Positions 30,681-37,564 of a stretch of 37,564 nt of DNA are shown here, one piece after another. The DNA is taken from assembly GCA_030429125.1 (NCBI GenBank), contig JAUIDF010000003.1, positions 1 to 37,564 of the forward strand. The letters run 5' to 3'. Source of the DNA: Gammaproteobacteria bacterium. Lineage in GTDB: Bacteria > Pseudomonadota > Gammaproteobacteria > Arenicellales > CAJQKF01. The notes under the pieces were generated by a model that had not been told where the DNA came from, ran no database searches, and saw nothing but the letters and a program-made list of their open reading frames with translations. How positions within the stretch are numbered: the stretch's first letter is position 1; the number at the start of each line of letters is the position of its first letter. Position numbers and translations under genes: made by a program.

Positions 30681-32536
30681 TGGACTGCATGATGACACCA
30701 CGCACATTGATCGCGATGCTGGCGGCTGTCGTTTCGCTTTTCGTTGCGGGCGAGGCGTTCGCGGTGTTCAACATCAACGCGCCGCCGCCGCGGACCGTGA
30801 CGCCCGACAATCGTGTCGTGACCGTCAACTGGACCATGACCACGGACGACAACCTGCAGCCGATCCTCTCGCTGGACCCCGGGCAGATCGAGTCTCCCGG
30901 TGGCCAGATCCTGGCATTTACGGGCACGTTTTCCGTCGGGCCGGGCGCTTTCGCCTATGCGTTCAGCGACAACTTCCTGGTACCGGCATCGGTCATCGAT
31001 GCCGCCATCGACAACGGTTTCGCGTTTCTCAACTATGTTCGATTCTTCGGGCAGGGGGCGGAGATCCCCCTCGAGCGCACCGTGCGAATCGATATCGGCG
31101 CACTCGTCACCGGCGGCTCGGTGCGTCCGTCCCCCGTGGCCGTCGCGCCCGGCGCCGACCAGGTGTTCGATCTCCAGTGGCGGCTCGACGTCGCCGGTTC
31201 GTCGGCCACGGTGACGTCCAACGAGGGCCGATTCCGTCGATCCCCCCGCGGTGCCGCGATCGGGGCCGTCGTGAACCAGCGCCTGCGCGCCAATGCCGGC
31301 GGCGGCGCGCGCCTGCGAGAGCGACTGGTGGTGCCGGCTGCCGTGGTCGCGGCAGCCGCCCGACAAGGGCTTCGCCGCATGGTCTACGCGCGCGACTTCA
31401 TCGCCGGCGGCAGCGTGTCGCGAATCGCGCTCGACATCGACATTCTCGACGCGCTGACGCAGGTGACGGGCACGGCCGGCGGCGCACGCCTGGCCAGCGG
31501 TCGCGCCGGCAGCGTTCCGCTTCGCTGGACCGCGCGGTTCACGCGTCGCGGTGGCTCGCCGCAGCTCACGCTGCGCTCCGCCGGTGGCCGTTTCCTGGCA
31601 GCGGACGGCAGCGTGCTGGGGGTCTTCTCCGGCGACCTTGCGCGGCCGGGCGCCGGCAACGGCTCGGTGACCGTTACCGAGAATCTGCTCGTGCCGGCGG
31701 CCGTCACGGTACGCGCACGCCAGGGCGGACATCCGGCGGTCATCGTCGAGCGCACTTTCAGCGACGGACATTCCGAACGAACGGCGCGGGTGCGCCTGCC
31801 CCTGGTCGGCGCGGTTGGTGCCGGTTTCAACGTGGGTCGCCTGGACCTGCACTTCCCCGATTTCTCGCGCATCAGGGTCGTGAACGGCGGCGACGACGTC
31901 ACGGTGGTCGCCGACCTGTCGACCACTGGCTCGGGTCTTCTCGATGCGGCCTGGGAAGTGGCGTCGCCGTCGCCGGGTGGGCCGTTGATCTTTCGCACTG
32001 TCTCGCTGGTTCGGCAACACCTGGGCGGCGCCGGCCGAAAACGATTGACCAGCCCACCCCTGCCGGCGCTGCAGCCGGGTCTTCACGTGGTGAGGCTCAA
32101 CGTCAACAGCCCGGCGTTCGCCTTTGAACCGCCGGTGGTTCGTTACTACGTCGGGACCGCGGATGAAGACGCGATCTTCGGCGACGAGATGCTGCGACCG
32201 ATCCGGCTGACCGGTCCCGAGGCGGGAACCCTGCTGGCGGACGACACCCGCTTCCAATGGCAACGGCTCGACGGTGTCGATGCCTACGTGCTCGAGCTCT
32301 ATCCGCTCGGCCGCGAGCCGCTGCCGCCGCCCGGCAGCGCCGTTACGGATGACGCCTACCGGCGGATCGCGGCGGGACTGGTAGTGCCCGGCGAGGATTC
32401 GGCGACCGCGCTGTCGCGACTCGCGTCCGGCTACCTCGTCGCCGGCGAAGCGTATCAATGGCGCGTGATCGCGATCGGAAACGACGGCCGGTACGTCGGC
32501 GAAAGCGACACCGGCGTGATACGCGTACCTCAATAG
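30680..32536 (+). CDS. exported protein with a triplicated ~118-residue beta domain
   Basis: A 618-residue protein of unknown family with a signal peptide (residues 1-28, ending EAFA). Three tandem units of 117-120 residues share the core [NR]-[FL]-[LV]-VPA, at residues 98-103, 215-220 and 335-340. Each unit has an earlier W segment (VNWTM, LQWRLD, LRWTARF), a G-x-[FI] strand, and after the core a segment ending in an R-rich strand. Two further beta-rich segments follow (about 385-495 and 510-618); the last, RFQWQRLDGVDAYVLELYPL, has an Ig/Fn3-like look. The ATG at 30680 overlaps the previous stop. Probably a periplasmic or surface partner of the barrel-like protein upstream. Confidence 0.68.
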   Translation: MDCMMTPRTLIAMLAAVVSLFVAGEAFAVFNINAPPPRTVTPDNRVVTVNWTMTTDDNLQPILSLDPGQIESPGGQILAFTGTFSVGPGAFAYAFSDNFLVPASVIDAAIDNGFAFLNYVRFFGQGAEIPLERTVRIDIGALVTGGSVRPSPVAVAPGADQVFDLQWRLDVAGSSATVTSNEGRFRRSPRGAAIGAVVNQRLRANAGGGARLRERLVVPAAVVAAAARQGLRRMVYARDFIAGGSVSRIALDIDILDALTQVTGTAGGARLASGRAGSVPLRWTARFTRRGGSPQLTLRSAGGRFLAADGSVLGVFSGDLARPGAGNGSVTVTENLLVPAAVTVRARQGGHPAVIVERTFSDGHSERTARVRLPLVGAVGAGFNVGRLDLHFPDFSRIRVVNGGDDVTVVADLSTTGSGLLDAAWEVASPSPGGPLIFRTVSLVRQHLGGAGRKRLTSPPLPALQPGLHVVRLNVNSPAFAFEPPVVRYYVGTADEDAIFGDEMLRPIRLTGPEAGTLLADDTRFQWQRLDGVDAYVLELYPLGREPLPPPGSAVTDDAYRRIAAGLVVPGEDSATALSRLASGYLVAGEAYQWRVIAIGNDGRYVGESDTGVIRVPQ

Positions 32537-32553
32537 CGAACGGTACTGGCACC

Positions 32554-34803
32554 ATGAAAAAGATCCGAAAGCTGCTGATCGGCCTGGTCGGCGTGGTCGG
32601 CGTCCACGGCGTTGCCGGCGCCGACACGCTCACCTACCAGGCCTACACGGAGTACCCGGTAAAGCAGACCGGCGCGATCAATGCGGCCGGCGTGAACTGG
32701 TCCTGCGCCGGATTCAAGTGCGAGGCGCAAGGGTTCGGCGCACTGGGCGTGAGCCAGTGCAAGGCCCTCGCCGCCCGCATCGGTTACATCGGCTCATTTG
32801 CCTGGGGCGGGTCGCAACTGGGCGCGGCCCAACTCGACGCCTGCAATGCCGGTATCGTCATGGGGTCGGAGATCGAGGTGCCGGCGCCGGAAATCTCACC
32901 CGCGTCGCCGTCGGTCGGCTCGTCGTCGACCGCGTCGCCAGCCGAAACGCGACACCGGTATCGCGCGCGCACGCGCGCGGCGCCGGGCGCGACGAAAGCC
33001 GTGTCGGCCGGCGGACTTCGATTCCGCTGCAGTGCCGGCGGCGATTGTTCCGCCGACGGGGCAGCGTCGGCGTTTTCCGTGTCGACGTGCCGCTCGCTTG
33101 CCGCCAGCGTCGGACACCTCGCATCGTTCAATCGTGACGGCCGCGCGATGGATGCCGCGGAACTCGCCCGGTGCAACCAGGGTCTGCGCTTCACCTTCGT
33201 CGCCGAGCTCTCGCGGCCGGTGCGGGACGGACGCATCGACGTCGCCGGCGGCAGCTGGCAATGCCGCGGGCGACGGTGCGAAATCTCCACCGGGTGGGAA
33301 GCGCCGACCGTGGCGTCCTGCAGTCTGCTCGCCGACCGCGCCGACGCGCGGGTCACACGATTCTCGGGAGACGTCGGCGGTGAGCTCAACGCGGGCGAAC
33401 TCGCCCGCTGCAACCGGTCTGCCGGCGGCGTGGCGGTTATCGCCCGCATCGACAGTGCCGGACAACTGCCGCGCCAGGCGGTCATCGGCGGTGTGCCGTG
33501 GGAGTGTCGCCGCACCGCGGGCCGCTGGGAGTGTAGCGGACGAATGAGCCGCGATACCTTCCTCGCCGGATTCAACATCGGCACCTGCCGGCAACTGGCC
33601 GCACGCCTCGGTCCGGTGCAGGCCTTCGGCGAGGACGGTGGCGATCGGCAACTCGCAGCCGCGCAACTGGCGCAATGCAACCAGTCGGCGCTGGAAGGTC
33701 GACTGCCAGGTGGCGTCGACCCGGAGTTTCGCGTCGTCGACGAGCTCGAGGGACGGCGCGGCATCGGCGGCGCGCTGGTGCGGCGCGACGACGGCAGCGG
33801 GTACGGCGTCGCGTCGCAGCCATTGACCGCCGGTGACGACGAACTCGGCGTGCTGCGCCAGGCCATGTTGGGCAATACCTGCCTGATCGACCCCGACTGT
33901 GGAACCGGTCGATGCCGGGAAGGTTTCTGTGCTCCCGAGGACGGCGAGGGCGCCTCTCCGTGGGAGTTCGGCGACGCCGGACGCACCGACTATTGTCATC
34001 ATGACAATCATTGTCGAAGCAACGTGTGTGTCTGCGACGACCCGGATCACAAGGACGGCGCTTTCTGCCGCGCGAACGGCAAGATCAAGCCGGGCAAGTG
34101 CTCGGCGCACACCAGGATCCCACTGGGTCAGCCGTGCAATCGAAAATTCATGTGTGCCAGGGCAACCGCCAATGCCGCGCAATGTGTCCAGGGCAAGTGC
34201 GCGCCGGAGGACGATACCGGCACCACGGGGATGTACTGCCACCACAACAATCACTGCATTTCCGGCAAGTGCATCGGCAACCAGTGCCAGGCGCTCGTCG
34301 ACGTCGGCGGGTCGTGCAAGCGCGACCACCACTGTCGTGGCGGCAACCGGGCTTTCTGGGGTGGAGACTGGACCGCACGGTGCGAAAGGGGAAAATGCGT
34401 GCCGCGCGATTTCGTCGGCGACAACGGCGATTTCTGCCAGCACGACAATCACTGTGCGTCGATGGTCTGTGCCCAGAACCGCTGTTTCGGCGGCGCGCTG
34501 CCGCTTGGCGCCAAGTGCAAGAAAGAGGAGCAATGCGCCGGCGGCAACCGCCAACTGCTCGGCGACCGGTGGACCACCCACTGTCCGCAGGGTCGCTGCG
34601 CGCCGAAGGACCGCACGGGCGATCCCGGCACCTACTGCCACCACGACAACCACTGCACCCAGGGTCTTCGCTGCAAGTGTCCGGGCCGCGGCCGCTATGG
34701 CGAGCGCTTCCTCAACGGCGTATGCATCCGCACCGACGATCAGAGCGACGAGGACATGCGCAACAAGGTCGCCAGCCGCACGGAATTCGTCTGCAAGATC
34801 TGA
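32554..34803 (+). CDS. cysteine-rich exported protein with two repeat families
   Basis: A 749-residue protein with a signal peptide (residues 1-23). The N-terminal half has four units (about 41-100, 150-210, 228-289, 309-379), each W/F-x-C...C...C-x2-LA...F...LA-x-CN: four cysteines per unit, ending in LARCNQ-type motifs. The C-terminal half (about 443-725) has dense cysteines and four copies of an [YF]-C-[HQ]-H-[DN]-N-H-C module at residues 480, 561, 627 and 694. Two longer segments with GGNR and W-T-x2-C repeat between modules. The His/Cys modules could bind metal or form disulfide-knotted EB/Dickkopf-like folds. The ATG at 32554 is 17 bp after the preceding stop. It is the third gene of the operon; function unknown. 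Confidence 0.7.
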   Translation: MKKIRKLLIGLVGVVGVHGVAGADTLTYQAYTEYPVKQTGAINAAGVNWSCAGFKCEAQGFGALGVSQCKALAARIGYIGSFAWGGSQLGAAQLDACNAGIVMGSEIEVPAPEISPASPSVGSSSTASPAETRHRYRARTRAAPGATKAVSAGGLRFRCSAGGDCSADGAASAFSVSTCRSLAASVGHLASFNRDGRAMDAAELARCNQGLRFTFVAELSRPVRDGRIDVAGGSWQCRGRRCEISTGWEAPTVASCSLLADRADARVTRFSGDVGGELNAGELARCNRSAGGVAVIARIDSAGQLPRQAVIGGVPWECRRTAGRWECSGRMSRDTFLAGFNIGTCRQLAARLGPVQAFGEDGGDRQLAAAQLAQCNQSALEGRLPGGVDPEFRVVDELEGRRGIGGALVRRDDGSGYGVASQPLTAGDDELGVLRQAMLGNTCLIDPDCGTGRCREGFCAPEDGEGASPWEFGDAGRTDYCHHDNHCRSNVCVCDDPDHKDGAFCRANGKIKPGKCSAHTRIPLGQPCNRKFMCARATANAAQCVQGKCAPEDDTGTTGMYCHHNNHCISGKCIGNQCQALVDVGGSCKRDHHCRGGNRAFWGGDWTARCERGKCVPRDFVGDNGDFCQHDNHCASMVCAQNRCFGGALPLGAKCKKEEQCAGGNRQLLGDRWTTHCPQGRCAPKDRTGDPGTYCHHDNHCTQGLRCKCPGRGRYGERFLNGVCIRTDDQSDEDMRNKVASRTEFVCKI

Positions 34804-34851
34804 TGTCGTCTCGCCCGGGTGATTCAGGGCCGTGCCGCGGCCGGTGCGGGT

Positions 34852-35646
34852 TCAGCTCAGCGGCCAGTCGTCCTCGCCCGATACCTTGCGCATCTGCGTC
34901 ACCGTGATGTCGCGTTCGCCGGGGATGGCGATCATGTTCACCGAGACGATGTTGCCGAAGATGTCGTGGTTGACGCGGCGAAAGTTGTCCGGGTTGAACA
35001 ACGGCGGCGTGTGCCACCATAGCTCGTAGCCCAGCCCGGCGATGTGGCGGATGAGCTCGGGCGAGCGACCCGGGTCGTGGTTTTCCACGTAAAGCGCCGG
35101 TCGAAAGCGTTCCACGGTGTTGACCGCGCCTCGCAACACGGCAAGTTCCATGTCCTCGACGTCGGCCTTGATCAGGCTGCAACGCGCGAGGTCAAGGCCG
35201 TCGATGGTGCGCACGGCGGCGCGTTCACCCTGCTCGACGCCCAACATGGAGACGCCGCCGAAATTGCACGGCGATGTCGGATCGATCGACGGTGCAAGGG
35301 ATTCCCCGGACGTTTCGCCCAGCATGGCGGCGTAGGTCACGACGTTGGTGCAACTGTTCAGCGCCACGTTGGCGTTGAGTGCCTGGAAGGTGAGGCGCAC
35401 GGGTTCGAAGGCATGGACACGACCGGTCGGACCGACCAGCTGTGCCAGCGGTATCGTGTGCGCGCCGATGTTGGCGCCCGCCTCGACCACCACGTGCCCC
35501 GGGCCGAGCAGTTGCCGGAACAGCTCCACTTCGCTCCACGAGTACTCGCCGTAGACGATCAGCGACTTGCCGACGTAGACGTCGTTGCGATTGACCAGCA
35601 TTTGGCCGAAACGCGTGGACGTGAGGACATTGAACGGATCCGTCAT
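34852..35646 (-). CDS. FkbM-family methyltransferase
   Basis: A 264-residue S-adenosylmethionine-dependent methyltransferase. The first motif VVVEAGANIGAHTIPLA is at about residues 52-68, the second HAFEP at 78-82, and the FkbM motif IKADVEDMELAVLRGA follows at about 160-175, then ALYVENHD. FkbM proteins O-methylate sugars, polyketides or glycolipids. It is convergent with the cysteine-rich protein gene (48 bp apart, no terminator seen). The ATG at 35646 lacks a clear ribosome site. It is distinct from the weaker FkbM-like gene at 20737. Confidence 0.9.
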   Translation of the reverse strand: MTDPFNVLTSTRFGQMLVNRNDVYVGKSLIVYGEYSWSEVELFRQLLGPGHVVVEAGANIGAHTIPLAQLVGPTGRVHAFEPVRLTFQALNANVALNSCTNVVTYAAMLGETSGESLAPSIDPTSPCNFGGVSMLGVEQGERAAVRTIDGLDLARCSLIKADVEDMELAVLRGAVNTVERFRPALYVENHDPGRSPELIRHIAGLGYELWWHTPPLFNPDNFRRVNHDIFGNIVSVNMIAIPGERDITVTQMRKVSGEDDWPLS

Positions 35647-35737
35647 GCCGGGTCGCGGTCGCCGGGTTGTTGAAACCCGGCGAGTTTACGCCACGGGGCG
35701 GTGCGCCGAGAACCGGCGCGATCGCCCCGAGCGATCG

Positions 35738-37132
35738 TCAGGACGCGGAGCGTCTCCTTGCGCGGCCGGGTTTGCCCGCCGGGTTGCCGCCGGCGCGGTG
35801 ACTGGATCGCGGCTTGTGCCGGGATGCCGGCTCGGCCGGCCGGTTGCGCCGGCCCTGGCCCGGCTTGTTCTCGCGACGGCCCTCGAACGTGCGGCTGTCG
35901 CCCGACTCGCCGCCGCGCGCCCGCGGTGGACGGCCCTGGCCTTCGCGGCGTCGTTCGTCGCGCGCCGGCGTCGTGCGTGGGCCAGGCGCCGAACGTGGTT
36001 CGGCGCCTTCGACAACCGGCGCCTGGGCGCGCGGAACCTTCGTTCCGAGCAGGCGCTCGATATCGCGCAGGTAGCCCTGCTCGTCCGGTGCCACCAGGGA
36101 TACGGCTTCACCGGTCATGCCGGCGCGGCCCGTGCGGCCGATACGATGAACGTAGTCCTCCGGCACGTTCGGCAGCTCGAAGTTGACGACGTGCGGCAAC
36201 TGCTCGATGTCGAGACCGCGGGCGGCGATGTCGGTGGCGACGAGCACGCGCACGCGCCCCGCCTTGAAGTCGGCCAGCGCGCGGGTTCGCGCATTCTGGC
36301 TCTTGTTGCCGTGAATGGCGGCGCTCGCAATGCCGTCGTCCTCGAGGTGTCGGGCGACACGGTTGGCGCGGTGCTTGGTGCGGGTGAAGACCAGCACCTG
36401 GCGCCAGCCCCCGTCGCGGATCAGCTTCGACAGCACCGGTCGCTTGATGTCCGCCGGTACCGCGTAGGCGAGCTGTGAGACACCCTCGGCAGTGGTCGTC
36501 TCCGGCTTGACGTCGATGTGCACCGGATCGCGCTGCATGGTCGCGGCGAGCTTTCGAATCTCGCTCGACAGGGTGGCCGAGAACAACAGCGTCTGGCGGG
36601 CCTTCGGCAGCAGGCCGATGACGCGCCGGATATCGTGAATGAATCCCATGTCGAGCATGCGATCGGCCTCGTCGAGGACCAGGATCTCCACTGCCGACAG
36701 GTCGATGGTGCGCTGGGACACGTGATCCAGCAGTCGGCCGGGCGTCGCCACCACGATGTCGGCGCCGCGGCGCAGGTGCTCGATCTGCGGACCGATCTTT
36801 ACGCCGCCGAATATTACCGAACTGCGCAACGGCAGGCGCCGGCCATAGTCGCGCACGCTGTCGCAGACCTGCATGGCCAGCTCGCGGGTGGGTGCGAGCA
36901 CCAGTGCGCGGACCCGCTTGGCGCCCTTTGCCGGTCGACCGGACAGGGTCTGCAACAGGGGCAGGGTGAAGGCAGCGGTCTTGCCGGTGCCGGTCTGGGC
37001 GCGGGCGAGGATGTCGCGGCCCGACAGGATGACCGGGATCGCCTGTTGCTGAATGGGCGTGGGCGAGGTGTAGCCAAGCGACGCGATAGCGCGCAGCAGC
37101 GCGTCGTCGAGATTCATCGAATCGAAATTCAT
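35738..37132 (-). CDS. rhlE: DEAD-box RNA helicase (RhlE-like)
   Basis: A 464-residue ATP-dependent RNA helicase. All motifs are visible: Q motif TPIQQQAIP (25-33), Walker A AQTGTGKT (45-52), PTRELA (81-86), TPGRLLDH (130-137), DEAD at 154-157, SAT at 185-187, then [20 protein letters not shown] and [10 protein letters not shown]. The C-terminal ~90 residues are an arginine/glycine/proline-rich basic tail that should bind RNA non-specifically. The ATG at 37132 ([10 protein letters not shown]) is chosen over the frame start at 37171 because the family begins there and TGGAA lies upstream. It is on the same strand as the RRM gene, suggesting joint action in RNA remodelling or cold adaptation. 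Confidence 0.93.
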   Translation of the reverse strand: MNFDSMNLDDALLRAIASLGYTSPTPIQQQAIPVILSGRDILARAQTGTGKTAAFTLPLLQTLSGRPAKGAKRVRALVLAPTRELAMQVCDSVRDYGRRLPLRSSVIFGGVKIGPQIEHLRRGADIVVATPGRLLDHVSQRTIDLSAVEILVLDEADRMLDMGFIHDIRRVIGLLPKARQTLLFSATLSSEIRKLAATMQRDPVHIDVKPETTTAEGVSQLAYAVPADIKRPVLSKLIRDGGWRQVLVFTRTKHRANRVARHLEDDGIASAAIHGNKSQNARTRALADFKAGRVRVLVATDIAARGLDIEQLPHVVNFELPNVPEDYVHRIGRTGRAGMTGEAVSLVAPDEQGYLRDIERLLGTKVPRAQAPVVEGAEPRSAPGPRTTPARDERRREGQGRPPRARGGESGDSRTFEGRRENKPGQGRRNRPAEPASRHKPRSSHRAGGNPAGKPGRARRRSAS

Positions 37133-37276
37133 GTCGTTTCCAGTGTTGAAAGCATGCGAATGATCTCGCATGCACCGGATGCTCGACGGCGCGGGCGAGT
37201 GGTTTTCTGTCTTGCGTCCCGGGCGGTTGCCCGAAGAGGCGGGGTTATGCGTGGCGGGAGAAGTGCCTCGACCGGT

Positions 37277-37549
37277 TCAACGGCGCTTGCCGCGGCCCTT
37301 GCCGCGGCCGCGCGGATCCTCGAAGCGAATCTTCAGCGGCTTGCCCTGGAATTCCCGGCCATCGAGGCCGGCGATCGCGGCGCGCGCCTCGTGGCCTTCC
37401 ATCTCGACGAAGCCGAAGCCGCGGCAGCGGCCCGAGAACACGTCGGTGGCAAGCTGGATGGATCGTACCGTGCCATATTCGGCGAACAGGGCGGACACGT
37501 TTGCCTCGGTGGCTTCCTGCGGCCATCCGCCGACGTACATCTTCTTCAA
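37277..37549 (-). CDS. RRM-type RNA-binding protein
   Basis: A 90-residue protein consisting of one RNA recognition motif (residues 2-78). RNP2 is MYVGGW and RNP1 is CRGFGFVEM, with the aromatic residues that stack on RNA. A short RGRGKGRGKRR tail follows. Small RRM proteins in bacteria are often cold- or stress-induced and act with DEAD-box helicases. The start is TTG at 37549 with AGGA eight bases upstream, or ATG at 37540; both keep the whole domain. It lies upstream of the helicase gene on the same strand with 144 bp between. The promoter is outside the window. Confidence 0.92.
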   Translation of the reverse strand: MKKMYVGGWPQEATEANVSALFAEYGTVRSIQLATDVFSGRCRGFGFVEMEGHEARAAIAGLDGREFQGKPLKIRFEDPRGRGKGRGKRR

Positions 37550-37564
37550 ATCGAGTGTCCTGTT

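Noticed and set aside
30620-34653. Long minus-strand open frames (637 and 585 residues)
   Set aside because: They are antisense to the exported-protein operon and caused by high GC; they have no motifs or ribosome sites.
33991-34659. Iron-sulfur ferredoxin motifs in the cysteine-rich protein
   Set aside because: The spacing is not CxxCxxCxxxC and the protein is exported; the HHDNHC modules do not fit 4Fe-4S ligation.
37190-37235. Terminator between the RRM and helicase genes
   Set aside because: A CGGGC...GCCCG stem exists, but no T run follows on the transcribed strand, so a terminator is not supported.
1-37564. CRISPR arrays, tRNA, rRNA and transposase genes
   Set aside because: No regularly spaced repeats, no tRNA-like or rRNA sequence and no transposase motif were seen on either strand.

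Overview
This window is visibly GC-rich (about two thirds G+C by eye) and gene-dense. It looks like the chromosome of a heterotrophic Pseudomonadota bacterium, most likely a gammaproteobacterium. The pointers are a hut gene, TRAP transporters, LysR/GcvA-type regulators, a DUF1127 protein, a MAPEG protein, an AzoR/DoxX/pirin set and a RhlE-type helicase. No rRNA, tRNA, CRISPR array, phage gene or transposase gene is seen. Family assignments come from reading motifs, not from a search.

Layout. (1) 1-4024: the 3' end of urocanate hydratase, then a complete TRAP transporter (binding protein, small and large permease) with a textbook terminator hairpin between the binding-protein and permease genes. 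(2) 4247-5839: a nucleotidyltransferase/small-protein pair resembling a toxin-antitoxin module, translationally coupled to an alpha/beta hydrolase. (3) 5877-8798: a second, TAXI-type TRAP system whose binding-protein gene is broken by a one-base frameshift and whose fused permease has a strong Shine-Dalgarno in front of a non-standard ATC codon. (4) 8812-11858: cupin, MscS channel, DUF1127 protein and a divergent GcvA-like regulator with a near-leaderless promoter. (5) 12007-17258: a repeat element, an unrecognised secreted protein with an AGQPVDD repeat, a MAPEG protein, a small exported protein, a large membrane protein and a LOG-family hydrolase. (6) 17209-20718: a LysR regulator divergent from azoR, followed by DoxX and pirin: a redox/electrophile-response set interrupted by a second repeat element. 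(7) 20737-28443: a methyltransferase-like protein, a third repeat element, then a divergently controlled group on the minus strand (DUF1989-GcvT fusion, betaine-type binding protein, double-length permease) with a DeoR-family regulator on the plus strand. (8) 28596-34803: a tight three-gene operon of exported proteins that I do not recognise: a beta-barrel-like protein, a protein with a triplicated beta domain, and a cysteine-rich protein carrying four HHDNHC-type modules. (9) 34852-37549: an FkbM methyltransferase, a DEAD-box helicase and an RRM protein, all on the minus strand.

The two most original signals are the exported operon at 28596-34803 and a family of three ~180-bp repeats (12007-12185, 18967-19149, 21610-21790). 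The repeats have inverted ends (GGGCCTGTTCACACGACGC) bordered by CTAG-like sites. Two of them lie so tightly against neighbouring genes that their terminal TA forms part of the gene's stop codon. They look like non-autonomous transposable elements (MITEs).

Working logic: the window is transport-heavy (two TRAP systems and one betaine-type ABC system, the last without a visible ATPase gene), and catabolic genes sit beside the transporters (hutU, DUF1989-GcvT). In both the first TRAP operon and the betaine operon a strong hairpin lies between the binding-protein gene and the permease gene, which would give the excess of binding protein these systems need.
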